Assembly (NCBI GenBank): GCA_946185835.1
Contig: CAMHKW010000005.1
Location: forward strand, 1-64,000
Direction of reading: 5' to 3'
Source: an uncultured Bacteroidales bacterium
GTDB taxonomy: Bacteria > Bacteroidota > Bacteroidia > Bacteroidales > Paludibacteraceae
DNA: 64,000 nt
Of the stretch, positions 37,658 through 47,572 are shown one piece after another. The stretch's first letter is position 1, and each line of letters begins with the position of its first letter. The notes under the pieces were generated by a model. The model searched no databases and was not told the DNA's origin. It worked only from the letters and a program-made list of their open reading frames with translations. A program made the position numbers and the translations under genes.

Positions 37658-40333
37658 TCACGAGCGTCGTGCCGTGAGGTCGCGTATCTTTTGGTTGAGT
37701 GAGTCAGCCTTCATGAGGTCTTCTACCTTGAGGTGCATGCGGTAGCACCAGAAGTGGCGCGGGTTGTCGGGCACGTTGATGCGTTCGGCATGAGCGTCGG
37801 CGAGGCGTATGTCGCCGTCGATGGCGAGCCAGTCTTGCAGAGGCAGTATCACCCACATGGCAGGTGAGTAGACATGCTGGTTGATGATGAACTCGGCTAT
37901 CTCGGGTGTCATCTCGGCGGGTGCTTCGCCCCACCAGCCCATCTGCTCGTTATAGAAGCGTTGTGTCTTCTCGCGGTCTTCCTCCCACCATGCGCGCAGC
38001 GGGTTGGTGTCGTGAGTGCCGGTGGTGCATACGCTCAGGTAGGGAGCATCGGCAGGGTGAGCAAACAGCTTTTTGGGGTCTTTGGGCATGCGTTGTATCT
38101 CGAGCGAGAGAATCTGCAACTCGTGCATCACCGATGGCACGCATTCGGGCACCATGCCGAGGTCTTCACCGCAGACGAGCATCTGTGTCGAGTTGATCAG
38201 AGTAGGCAGTTTGCGCAATGCCGACTGACGCCAGAACTCGTTGTGACGACGGTAGAAGTAGTCGTTGTGTATCTCGGCAAGCAGGTTCTTCTGGTCGTCC
38301 CATAGCTCGTTCCACGAGTGCGACGACATCAGCGAGATACGCGGGTGGAGCAGGGCAGGGTTCTGCTGGTCAGGAACGAACAGCACCTCGCAGTGCAGGT
38401 ACATCAGTCCGTTGAGCAGGTTCTTTTTCTGTTGCTGCTCTTCTGCGGGAAGTGCGTCGTACCATGCTTGTATCTTCTGCTGGGTGTCGTACTGGTCTTT
38501 GAACCAGTATATATATCCGTCGTTGGTGTTGAGGAACTGCTCTTTTGCCAGTTCGGTGTCGTAGCCGAAGACGTCGCCCAAGAAGTTAGAGCGTATGTAT
38601 GGTTTGACAAGTCGGTCGTAGTCGAGTTTGACGCCGCGTTGCCATAGCTCGTCCATCGAGTAGGGCAGTGCAGGGCAGAAGTGACCTGTCAGACCCCATA
38701 CTGCGGTCTTGGGCATCTGCCAGATACGGAAGAAGCCGAGGATATGGTCGATACGGTAAGCGTCGAAGTAGTCTTGCATCTTCTGGAAGCGGCGTTGCCA
38801 CCAGCGGAAGCCGTCGCGTGCCATCACGTCCCAGTTGTAGGTGGGGAAGCCCCAGTTCTGACCCGAGATAGAGAAGTCGTCGGGCGGAGCACCGGCAGAG
38901 GCGTTGAGGTTGAACAGCTCAGGTGAGGTCCATGCATCGACAGAGTCGGGTGAGATGCCGATAGGTATGTCGCCCTTGAGTGCTACGCCAAGCGAATGGG
39001 CATAGGCGATGGCATCGGAGAGCTGACGGTCGAGGTGGTACTGCAGGTAGTAGTGGAAGGCTACCTTGTCGTATTCACGTGCCGAAGGAGTCGACAACCG
39101 GCGCATATCCTGCTCCGAGAAGACCGAGTATTTCTTCCAGTCGACGAAATGCGGGGTGCCGTATTTGTCGCGCAGGTAGCAGAACACAGCGTAGGGCACG
39201 AGCCACTCTTTGTTCTTCTCGAAGAATGCTTTGTAGTCGTCCGACGAGAATACTGCCTCTTTGTCTTGGCGATAGAGGGCGAGGAAGTACTTCATCTTCT
39301 CGTCGTATACTGCCTGGTAGTCGGCTATGGGCTTGCTGTTGAACTCCTCTTTCTGTGTGTTGTATTGGTGCCTGAGTGTTACCGAGAGTTTACCCATCTT
39401 CTCGATGTTGAGGTAGATGGGGTGCAGTGCGAACACCGAGACGGCGTTGTATGGGTACGAGTCGCGGTTGGTATGCAGCAGGGTGGTGTCGTTGATAGGC
39501 AGCGTCTGTATCATACGTTGTCCGGTCAGGGCTGCCCATTCGGCTAACTTCTTGAGGTCTTGGAACTCGCCTATTCCGAATCCCTCTTCGGTGCGTAGCG
39601 AAAACACCGGTACGGCGACTCCCGCACCTTTCCAGCGGGGCTGTGTGCGGCGGAAGCCACGGTCGTTTTGTATGATGCTGACGCCTTTCTGCAAACCCCA
39701 TATCTGGCGGTTCTCGCCATATTCGATGTCGACAACGCGACCACTCTTGAGCTCGTAGATGACGTACTTATATTCTATCACCTGCTCGCCTTGAGCTTTT
39801 ATCGTCACATCCCAGCGCGGGAAGCAGGTGTCTGCCATGACGAGCTTGTCGTCGATGTTCCAGTTGCCCAGTTCAGGTATGTTACCTATCACTGCCACTC
39901 CTTGTGTGGGTAGTATCTGTGGCAGGTGTATGGTCAGACAGAGGTTGCCGTGTGCCTGCCGTGGCTTGGCGGGTTGTGTGCGGTGAAACAGTGCCTTGAC
40001 GAAGGCTGTCGACTCGAACGCTTTCTCGTAGTCGTCGTGCTGCCAGTAGTCGTGCACCACCACTTTCTTGGTCTGTGCCTGTGCCACATTGAGTTCGCGC
40101 ATGCTGCCGTCTTCATACTGAAGGCTGCCGTCGGCATGCCGGATGGCATACTTATAGGTGATGTGGTCGACGAAGTCGGATACCGGAACGGTAGCTGTCC
40201 AGAAGTCCGTCCCCTGGCATGCGAGGGTCAGTGGCGCTTGCGGCTGCCAGCCGAGGATGGGTTGCTCGGTCTCTACGACGCATAAGGTGTCGCCCCATTG
40301 AGCGCGGTAGTTGATTTGAAATGTAAGTGTCAT
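37658..40333 (-). CDS. malQ: 4-alpha-glucanotransferase with N-terminal CBM20-type starch-binding domains
   Basis: ALKGDIPIGISPDSVDAW, YRIDHILGFFRIWQMP, VCGEDLGMVPECVPSVM; two N-terminal CBM20-like segments. Confidence 0.95.
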   Translation of the reverse strand: MTLTFQINYRAQWGDTLCVVETEQPILGWQPQAPLTLACQGTDFWTATVPVSDFVDHITYKYAIRHADGSLQYEDGSMRELNVAQAQTKKVVVHDYWQHDDYEKAFESTAFVKALFHRTQPAKPRQAHGNLCLTIHLPQILPTQGVAVIGNIPELGNWNIDDKLVMADTCFPRWDVTIKAQGEQVIEYKYVIYELKSGRVVDIEYGENRQIWGLQKGVSIIQNDRGFRRTQPRWKGAGVAVPVFSLRTEEGFGIGEFQDLKKLAEWAALTGQRMIQTLPINDTTLLHTNRDSYPYNAVSVFALHPIYLNIEKMGKLSVTLRHQYNTQKEEFNSKPIADYQAVYDEKMKYFLALYRQDKEAVFSSDDYKAFFEKNKEWLVPYAVFCYLRDKYGTPHFVDWKKYSVFSEQDMRRLSTPSAREYDKVAFHYYLQYHLDRQLSDAIAYAHSLGVALKGDIPIGISPDSVDAWTSPELFNLNASAGAPPDDFSISGQNWGFPTYNWDVMARDGFRWWQRRFQKMQDYFDAYRIDHILGFFRIWQMPKTAVWGLTGHFCPALPYSMDELWQRGVKLDYDRLVKPYIRSNFLGDVFGYDTELAKEQFLNTNDGYIYWFKDQYDTQQKIQAWYDALPAEEQQQKKNLLNGLMYLHCEVLFVPDQQNPALLHPRISLMSSHSWNELWDDQKNLLAEIHNDYFYRRHNEFWRQSALRKLPTLINSTQMLVCGEDLGMVPECVPSVMHELQILSLEIQRMPKDPKKLFAHPADAPYLSVCTTGTHDTNPLRAWWEEDREKTQRFYNEQMGWWGEAPAEMTPEIAEFIINQHVYSPAMWVILPLQDWLAIDGDIRLADAHAERINVPDNPRHFWCYRMHLKVEDLMKADSLNQKIRDLTARRS

Positions 40334-40365
40334 GATGATATAATTTAAGGGTTATTAGCAAGATG

Positions 40366-41715
40366 TTATTTGCGTGATATAAGGCTTCTCTTCGGAGCCG
40401 AGGCTTTGGCAGCCTTCCCGCTGAAGGTGCCCGCTGTATGCGAGCCGTTGAGGGTAGTGGTTGAGAAGCTGATACCATCTGCGCTCACCACAATAGAGCC
40501 TTCACGCAGCAGATACTGTTTCTCGTAGTACATCGAGCCGGTCTGCTTGTAGTAGGCAGCGTCGATATAGTATAGTATCGAACCATCGAGATAGGCTTCG
40601 GTCTCCGACTCATAGCGGTAACCTTGAATTGCGGTGCCTGCCGTCAGATTCTCTACATCCACAAGGTTGTAGGTGCCGTATGGGAGGGTGTCGGCATCGG
40701 CAACGATAAGGAAGTCGGCTAAGGGGAAGTACGAGTTGTTGTCGGTCAGTGTCGACGGAGCTGCCAGCATCAGCTCGAAGAGGTTGCTATTGCCTACTTT
40801 GTCGACAACGCCATACTGTGCCATCTCGTATGTGACGTCAGCTATGGCTGTTCCTTCTTCGGGGTAGGTGTCGCTTACGGGCACCACTTTTTTACCGCCG
40901 CCTTCGATGTCGGCGCCGCCCTTAGTACCTTCCACTACGGGGCACTCTTCGGCATTGACGATGGGGTAGTTAGCCGGTCCGGTGATATAAGCCACCACCA
41001 TGCAGTTGTCAGCCACCCATTCGCTGCTCAGGGTGCAGCTGCGCTCGATGGAGTATTCGTGCTTGCTGAGCATTGCCACGTCGCCCATAGGTTCGGTCAG
41101 GAACGTGCGCACGGCGTTGGTATGTACGAACTCCTCCCAGCCTTCGAAGGTGTGGTTGTAGTCTAACTGCGGTGCCACCATGCCGCTCTCTTTGACGAGG
41201 ATAGTGACACGATAGCCCTCGGCAGTGGCGTCGGCACTCTGTCCACTGACCTTGACCTTAAGCTCTCGGGTAGCACTGTCGTAGCTACGGCTGATAACGA
41301 CGCTGGCAAGAGCCGTCTGAGCCTGTGTGGAGGCTACGCTTGCCAAGTAGTAGGGGTGGAAGGGCTTGCCTGAGCCTTCTTCGGTGGTGATGTCGTCGCG
41401 GTTGAGCATGATATTGGGAGCACTGCGAACCTTAAAGGTAGAAGTGATGGTCTTGCTGCCTTTGATGGTGTAGATGTCGTCGGCAAAACCTGCGTGGTGG
41501 CTCACCCATATATAGTTGCTGTTGCCGGCTATACCTTGTTCGATATAGGCGATGCCGTCGGGGCAGTAGCCGCAACTCTGTGAGGTGAAATGCTCGATGA
41601 GCTGCTTGCGGGGGAAGTTCTCAGGGATGTTCTGCTCGGGTTCGTTCTGTCCGCATGCGAGCATTACTGATGCGATGGCTACGTATGCCATCTGACGTAG
41701 TACGTTGTTTCTCAT
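40366..41715 (-). CDS. Omp28-related outer-membrane lipoprotein
   Basis: Lipobox VMLACGQNE; EHFTSQSCGYCPDGIAYIEQ thioredoxin-like CxxC. Confidence 0.75.
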   Translation of the reverse strand: MRNNVLRQMAYVAIASVMLACGQNEPEQNIPENFPRKQLIEHFTSQSCGYCPDGIAYIEQGIAGNSNYIWVSHHAGFADDIYTIKGSKTITSTFKVRSAPNIMLNRDDITTEEGSGKPFHPYYLASVASTQAQTALASVVISRSYDSATRELKVKVSGQSADATAEGYRVTILVKESGMVAPQLDYNHTFEGWEEFVHTNAVRTFLTEPMGDVAMLSKHEYSIERSCTLSSEWVADNCMVVAYITGPANYPIVNAEECPVVEGTKGGADIEGGGKKVVPVSDTYPEEGTAIADVTYEMAQYGVVDKVGNSNLFELMLAAPSTLTDNNSYFPLADFLIVADADTLPYGTYNLVDVENLTAGTAIQGYRYESETEAYLDGSILYYIDAAYYKQTGSMYYEKQYLLREGSIVVSADGISFSTTTLNGSHTAGTFSGKAAKASAPKRSLISRK

Positions 41716-41782
41716 AATAGTATATTGTTTGTTGATGATACGGTTTAGTGCTCCTTGTCTTCGGAGCTTGTTTTGTGGTATG

Positions 41783-42979
41783 TCAGTCCTCCGGCTGATA
41801 CTTGACCGTCAGGCTCAGGCTGCGGGCGTTATTATAAAAACGATAGGTGATGACGGCAGGTTGCATGTCGCGTGGGTAGTAGTGTGCGAACCACGACGAG
41901 TAGCCTGCGACGTTGAAGTCGAACAGCTGTGTGGTCTCTCCGTTGCCGTTGACGCATGTGCCGATGCATAGCTGGTCGTCGAAGTCAGCTGCTGAGCGTT
42001 CTGTGTCGACGTAGATATGTTCTGCTATGATGCTGCCTCTCACCTCCATCTCCTCTTTGCCGGTGATGGGGTCGGTATGGTGTGCGGTAACGACGATGGT
42101 GGTGTCGTTGCCGATGGCGCCTATGCCGTTGACGTTCAGCACGAAGGGCTCGTCTTGCACTTGGCTCTCTTTGGGAAGGTCGGTCTGTGCTACGGCTATC
42201 ACCTCGCTCATGTCGGAGCTGAGGGCTACTGCCACCACGCTATAGTGCCGACCGGTGTAGCAGTATCGGCTTACGTCGACGATATCTGTGAGGCTGCCTT
42301 TGCCAAAGGCACTCTGCTGACTCCCCCATTGCCCGTTCAATGCACCGCGGAAGATATGGCGGTGCATGTAGTCGGTGCTGACCTTACCGTCGGGCATGAG
42401 TTGCCGGCCTTCGATACTGTCTTCCACCAACCAATATAAGAGGCGGAAGTCGAGAGCGTCGGTAGCGTGGTTGACGGCTTGGGCAGTGAGCATATAGCTA
42501 TCGCCTTCTGAAGAAGGTGTGAGGTCAAGCGATAGTGTAGGCTCTTGGTTGAGGCGCCGATGTATGGCTGTTGCCCATGTGGTGTAGTCGATGAAATAGG
42601 CATTGCCGTCTTTCATGAAGTCGACCACTCCGGTAGGGAATGGGGTGGTGGCGGTGCCGTTGAAATGAGAGTAGTAGACGTCGGCATCGGCTGTGGTGTA
42701 GTCGTATAGAGGGTCAGCCGAGAAGGTGAAGCTGTTGGCGGCGGGGTGCATCTGTACCACTATGAGCCGTCCGTCGCAGTCGTCGGCAAGGTCGTCGGCG
42801 AGTTGCTGGGCAGTGGGGCAGTTGACGCAGCCGATGCCTGAGAATTCGGTGAGCAGGACACAGCGCTCGAGAATCGTCGGCTCGAGGGTGATGAGCTGTT
42901 GGTCGGGGGCGATGGTCTCGCACGACAATAGCACGAGGCTCAGCAGAAGCGGCAGTATGTAATGATAATGGCGATACAT
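41783..42979 (-). CDS. Omp28-related outer-membrane lipoprotein (second paralogue)
   Basis: Lipobox LVLLSCETI; LTEFSGIGCVNCPTAQQLADDL. Confidence 0.75.
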   Translation of the reverse strand: MYRHYHYILPLLLSLVLLSCETIAPDQQLITLEPTILERCVLLTEFSGIGCVNCPTAQQLADDLADDCDGRLIVVQMHPAANSFTFSADPLYDYTTADADVYYSHFNGTATTPFPTGVVDFMKDGNAYFIDYTTWATAIHRRLNQEPTLSLDLTPSSEGDSYMLTAQAVNHATDALDFRLLYWLVEDSIEGRQLMPDGKVSTDYMHRHIFRGALNGQWGSQQSAFGKGSLTDIVDVSRYCYTGRHYSVVAVALSSDMSEVIAVAQTDLPKESQVQDEPFVLNVNGIGAIGNDTTIVVTAHHTDPITGKEEMEVRGSIIAEHIYVDTERSAADFDDQLCIGTCVNGNGETTQLFDFNVAGYSSWFAHYYPRDMQPAVITYRFYNNARSLSLTVKYQPED

Positions 42980-42982
42980 GGG

Positions 42983-44614
42983 TTAGAAGTTGAAGTTATA
43001 GCTCAGGTTGACACCTTTCTGTGCGGGCACATAGCGGCATACGCCTCCCGTGCAGTTGTAGCCGGCACGTGTCCTGCCAAACGATGCCATCAGTCGGTGT
43101 GCCCCCTTCTGGTAGGTGACGGCTGCCATATAATAGTGCAGCTTCGACGAGAGGTCGGTGCCGCCGATGTTGTACATGTCGCTTACAGAGAGCATCAGGT
43201 CGTTGAATAATGATAGCTCATACAGGGCGTATATCCATTGTCCTTCGTCTTGCTTGGAGTATAGGTACTGCAACTCGGCACGCATCTCCACCTTGTCGGA
43301 CGTCACGTATTTGACGTCGGCGACAAGGATGTGTGAGCGGCATAACTCGCCGCTGCCTTCTATCACCGGCGCGTTGAACGTCTGGTACATATACATGGCA
43401 TTGAGATACCATTTGCCGGCGATACGTTTCTGCAACTCGAGGTTGACATCGGTATAATATGCCTCTTTGGTCATGCTCACCCAACTCTGTGGTGTAGTGC
43501 CTCTGATATGAGCACCTTGCAGACGGAGTGTAGTACCGTAGCGTCCGCCCATGGCGGTACGTTTCTTCCATGTGTACCACAACTCACCCTGGAATGCCCA
43601 TTCACCTTGAAGCTGTGTGGCGTAGGCATTGAGGTCTGCCAAGTGATAGGTATGTGTCTGTGTGAAAGGAGGCAGGTGGTTGATATGTGCGGCGATGCCG
43701 CGTGACATGCGGTCGGAGCGGAACGACATATTCTGTGAGCGTTTGGCCTGCAGCAGCAGACTCATGCCTCGGCGTGAGTAGCTTGCCGACAGCAGTAGTG
43801 CCTCGCCGTGTTTGTAAGAGAAGAGGTTGTCGACCGATGGGTCGTTGGCTTTCCATGCGTACTCGGCGAGCAGCTTAAAGCCTTGGTAGCCTATTGAGAA
43901 GCGGGCGTCGGCGGAGCCTACCCAGCGGGGTAGGTTGTACATTACGGGTGGGGTGAGCGAGTAGAAGACGGTGTCTTGGGGCTGGTATTTGCTAACCCAC
44001 GAGGCGCCTATGTTGAGTGTCACCCCCGCCTGCTGCATGCGCTCGCTCCACTCGTCGATGTCGACTTCGGCGTCGGCGCCTACCACGGCACCCTTGGTGA
44101 AGTCGAGGTTCCACGCGGTGTGGTCGTAACAGTTCCAGTATACGCGCTGTTTGCCCCCTATCGCCTCGATATGTATGCCTTTGTATGGTGTGAGTTCGAG
44201 TCGTGCACCGCGCAGTGAGTTGTCGATACCCATGCTACGTTCTTCGTACAGACGTAGTATCAGTCCGCTGCCGAACTGTGAGTATACGTCGCCTATCGTC
44301 AGCTTGCCCCATCCCCAGTTGCCTTGCACGTAAAGGTTACCGATGCCGCTGCCTTTGAAGCCTGCCTCGAAACCGGGCAGTGGCGCCTGCATCGTCTCCA
44401 GACGCAGACCCGCATTCACCCACTTGCTCGTCAACGACAGGTTGAGGTACGTGTTGCTCAGATAAGGGAACGAGTACGACTCGGTGCCGATAGCCTCGTC
44501 AGTCATAGCAAACAGTCCGTCGTGTTGCAGACTGCCAAAGAAACTGATGCCGTCGGATGCCATGATGGCAACCGACGTGTAACATGCAATCAAGATGACG
44601 AGGACTCTACGCAT
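42983..44614 (-). CDS. Predicted outer-membrane beta-barrel protein (DUF6029-like)
   Basis: Start trimmed to MRRVLVILIACYTSVAIMASDGISFFGSLQHD at 44614; aromatic-rich beta-barrel pattern ending LSYNFNF. Confidence 0.65.
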   Translation of the reverse strand: MRRVLVILIACYTSVAIMASDGISFFGSLQHDGLFAMTDEAIGTESYSFPYLSNTYLNLSLTSKWVNAGLRLETMQAPLPGFEAGFKGSGIGNLYVQGNWGWGKLTIGDVYSQFGSGLILRLYEERSMGIDNSLRGARLELTPYKGIHIEAIGGKQRVYWNCYDHTAWNLDFTKGAVVGADAEVDIDEWSERMQQAGVTLNIGASWVSKYQPQDTVFYSLTPPVMYNLPRWVGSADARFSIGYQGFKLLAEYAWKANDPSVDNLFSYKHGEALLLSASYSRRGMSLLLQAKRSQNMSFRSDRMSRGIAAHINHLPPFTQTHTYHLADLNAYATQLQGEWAFQGELWYTWKKRTAMGGRYGTTLRLQGAHIRGTTPQSWVSMTKEAYYTDVNLELQKRIAGKWYLNAMYMYQTFNAPVIEGSGELCRSHILVADVKYVTSDKVEMRAELQYLYSKQDEGQWIYALYELSLFNDLMLSVSDMYNIGGTDLSSKLHYYMAAVTYQKGAHRLMASFGRTRAGYNCTGGVCRYVPAQKGVNLSYNFNF

Positions 44615-44640
44615 ATCCAAAGCCTGACTAAGTGGTCGTA

Positions 44641-45147
44641 TTACTTCTTCTTTGATACTTCTAATATCTTTTGGTATAAGTCGTTTTCGCTGCCGTCGGT
44701 GTAGCCCGAGTGGTTGTATACCATCTTGCCGTTGCCGTCGAACACGAAGACATGCGGTATCTGCTGCACTTGCATCAGTCGCTTGAGTTCGCTGTTGACG
44801 TCGAGCAGCACTTCGAAGTCCCACCCTTGTCCGTCTACCAAAGGTCTTACCTTCTGTACGTTCTGTGCGTCGTCGATGCTGACGAGGATGAACCGTACGC
44901 CGGTCTGCTCTTCCCACTCGTCGAACATGGCATCGATGGCGGTGAGCTCGCGCATACAGGGTTTGCACCATGTGGCAAAGAAACTGATGACGATGGGGTT
45001 GCCGTTGTTGCGGAGCTTACCCGTGTCGATGGTCTTACCTTCTATATTCTTGAGTTTGACCGAGGGGATCGACTGTGCACCGCATGCGATAGTCACTGTC
45101 AAGAGCAAGGCAGCTGCGAATATGATTTTTTGTAATTGCGGATACAT
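44641..45147 (-). CDS. TlpA-family thiol:disulfide oxidoreductase
   Basis: ISFFATWCKPCMRELTAID. Confidence 0.9.
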   Translation of the reverse strand: MYPQLQKIIFAAALLLTVTIACGAQSIPSVKLKNIEGKTIDTGKLRNNGNPIVISFFATWCKPCMRELTAIDAMFDEWEEQTGVRFILVSIDDAQNVQKVRPLVDGQGWDFEVLLDVNSELKRLMQVQQIPHVFVFDGNGKMVYNHSGYTDGSENDLYQKILEVSKKK

Positions 45148-45154
45148 GTTGTTG

Positions 45155-46759
45155 TTATTTGTTGGTTTGGTTGATCTGTCGGATGGCTTCGCGTGTCACT
45201 TCGTCGTCGCGTTCGAAGAGTTGGAAGAAGCCATCGTCGCCGAGTATGTTACGAACGATATATGCGTTGACCAAGCGTGTGTATAGCGGTTTCGACTTCT
45301 CGATGTCAGCTTCTACAGGGTCGACACCTTTCTGTTTGCAGAAGCTCACGAACTCGGGTATCCAGTTTTGGCGGTTGAGGTATTTCTCCATCTCTTGCCA
45401 CGTCTTGATACGGCTGAGTTCCTTGCGATGGCGGTCGGTATACTGATAGGCGAACTGATAGGTGTAAGCACGGTTGACGACGCGGTTGTACCATACGGAG
45501 TTGAGGGTGGTGTCTCTGCCTACGAACACGTCGGGCATGATGCCACCGCCGCCATATACCACCCGACCTTGCTTGGTGTAGTAGCGAGTGGTGTCTTTGA
45601 GGTGTATGCTGTCTTTGGTGAAAAACTCACCTTTGTCGTAGCGGTCGAGCATATCTTTCATATAGTCTTCGCCTTTGCCCATCTCGTATGGTTTTTGAAT
45701 GCAACGTCCGGAGGGAGTGTAGTAGCGTGCTACTGTCAGACGTATGGCGCTGCCGTCGTCGAAGGGTATCTGCTGCTGCACCAGTCCTTTGCCAAACGAG
45801 CGGCGTCCGACTATAGTGCCGCGGTCGTTGTCTTGCATGGCGCCGGCGAAGATTTCGCTTGCTGAGGCTGAGAACTCGTCGATGAGCACCACTACCAGTG
45901 TCTTATTGAAACGACCTAAGCCATTGGCGCGTGCCTCGTATTTGGGATACGAACGACCTTCAGAATACACTATCATGTCACCTTTCGAGAGGAACTCGTT
46001 AGCCATGCGTATGGCTTGCTCCATGTATCCGCCTGAGTTCTCGCGCAGGTCGATGATATATTGTGTGGCACCTTTCTCGCGTAGCGAGGCGAGGGCAGCT
46101 ATGAACTCGTCGTAGGTCTTCTCTGCGAACTTATTGACGCGCACGAAGCCTGTCTTCTTGTCGACCATGAAAGCGGCGTCGACAGAGTGTACGGGTATGT
46201 CGCCTCGGGTGACGGTGAAGGTGAGTATCTCCGGCTCGCCGCTACGCAAGATGCCCAGTTTCACTTCCGTACCTTTCTCGCCGCGCAGCGTACGCATCAC
46301 TCGCTCGTTGTTGATGCCCTTGCCGGTGAACGTGGTGTCGTTGACCTGAACGATCTTGTCGCCGGCAAGCACGCCCACACCTTCGCTCGGACCACCGCTG
46401 ATGACCGACACTATGCTCACCGTGTCGTTCTGTATGGAGAACTGCACGCCTATACCCGAGAACGATGCTCCGAGTTCGGAGTTGACCAGCTCAAGGTCTT
46501 TCTTGGGTATGTATGCCGAGTGAGGGTCGAGCTTCTGAACGATGTCGACCATCACCTCGTCGGTGAGTGAGTCGAGGTCGACAGGGTCGACATAGGCTTG
46601 TTGCATATAGCGAAGCATGAGGTCGATTTTGCTGCTCGGGAAGCGGAAGGTGTTCCAACCAATAGACTGTGCCTGAGCCTTCTGATGCAAGGCATTGACC
46701 GACAACGCTCCAAGCATCAGACTGATAACTACGATGGCAGGATATAAGTAACGTTTCAT
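45155..46759 (-). CDS. S41 family C-terminal processing peptidase
   Basis: Start MKRYLYPAIVVISLMLGALS at 46759; PDZ GIGVQFSIQNDTVSIVSV; catalytic VLIDEFSASASEIFAGAMQDNDRGTIVGRRSFGKGLVQ. Confidence 0.93.
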   Translation of the reverse strand: MKRYLYPAIVVISLMLGALSVNALHQKAQAQSIGWNTFRFPSSKIDLMLRYMQQAYVDPVDLDSLTDEVMVDIVQKLDPHSAYIPKKDLELVNSELGASFSGIGVQFSIQNDTVSIVSVISGGPSEGVGVLAGDKIVQVNDTTFTGKGINNERVMRTLRGEKGTEVKLGILRSGEPEILTFTVTRGDIPVHSVDAAFMVDKKTGFVRVNKFAEKTYDEFIAALASLREKGATQYIIDLRENSGGYMEQAIRMANEFLSKGDMIVYSEGRSYPKYEARANGLGRFNKTLVVVLIDEFSASASEIFAGAMQDNDRGTIVGRRSFGKGLVQQQIPFDDGSAIRLTVARYYTPSGRCIQKPYEMGKGEDYMKDMLDRYDKGEFFTKDSIHLKDTTRYYTKQGRVVYGGGGIMPDVFVGRDTTLNSVWYNRVVNRAYTYQFAYQYTDRHRKELSRIKTWQEMEKYLNRQNWIPEFVSFCKQKGVDPVEADIEKSKPLYTRLVNAYIVRNILGDDGFFQLFERDDEVTREAIRQINQTNK

Positions 46760-46785
46760 TTTTTTGTTTTTTTTCTTGTTTAGGG

Positions 46786-46873
46786 ATTTCGGGATTCCGG
46801 GATTCCGGTGTTCCGATGTTTCGGTATTTCGGTATTCCGGTATTTCGGTATTCCGTGATTTCGGGATTTCGGT
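46786..46873. repeat. 8-bp-period array (TTYCGGNN), 11 units
   Basis: tttcggga|ttccggga|ttccggtg|ttccgatg|tttcggta|tttcggta|ttccggta|tttcggta|ttccgtga|tttcggga. Confidence 0.95.
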
Positions 46874-46875
46874 TG

Positions 46876-47343
46876 TTATTCTTCGTTTTGGCTTTGTTGT
46901 CTTACCACTTGTATTCCTGCTCTGCGGAGCAGGTCGATGCCGTCTAAGATGCGATATTCGCGGTCGTACACGACGCGTCGGATGCCTGCTTGGATTATCA
47001 GCTTCGAGCACTCCATGCATGGCGAGTCGGTGACGTATAGTGTGGCGCCGTCCGACGAGTTACCCGACCGTGCTACCTTACTGATGGCATTGGCTTCGGC
47101 GTGCAGCACGTATGGTTTGCTTTGGTTGTTGTTGTCTTCGCAGTTGTTCTCAAAGCCCGACGGTGTGCCGTTATAGCCGTCGGAGATAATCATCTTGTCT
47201 TTGACAAGCAGTGCTCCTACTTTGCGGCGCTCGCAGTAGGAGTTCTCCGACCATATATGTGCCATGCGCATGTACAAACGGTCGATCTTTTCTTGCTTGG
47301 CTGTGCTGTTATCTTGTTTTTTGGGGTTATCTGTATGGTTCAT
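46876..47343 (-). CDS. dCMP deaminase family protein
   Basis: VLHAEANAISKVARSG ... TDSPCMECSKLIIQAGI. Confidence 0.93.
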   Translation of the reverse strand: MNHTDNPKKQDNSTAKQEKIDRLYMRMAHIWSENSYCERRKVGALLVKDKMIISDGYNGTPSGFENNCEDNNNQSKPYVLHAEANAISKVARSGNSSDGATLYVTDSPCMECSKLIIQAGIRRVVYDREYRILDGIDLLRRAGIQVVRQQSQNEE

Positions 47344-47520
47344 AGACTTGTTTTCTTTTTGCTGCTTTGCACTTGCTTTAGTTGGTCAATATGCTTTTAT
47401 TGCACCCTGCAAAGATACATTTTTTTTTTGAATGTAGCAAATTCTATGCCGAGATATGTTTTTTTTATGTTAACGGAAGTTCTAAAAACTCAATAACGCG
47501 TTTCTTTTGTGCCTGCAAAA

Positions 47521-47557
47521 CAAAAGAAACGACCCTATGCGAGTCGTTTCTTTGCAG
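47521..47557 (-). terminator. Terminator after 47573 gene
   Basis: AAAGAAACGAC-CCTATGCGA-GTCGTTTCTTT. Confidence 0.75.
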
Positions 47558-47572
47558 TATGTGTTATGCTGA

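Noticed and set aside
44615-44971. N-terminal 119 aa of the 662-aa ORF (MVQTLYARAHRHRCH...)
   Set aside because: Arg/His-rich, overlaps tlpA on another frame; signal peptide starts at MRRVLVIL.
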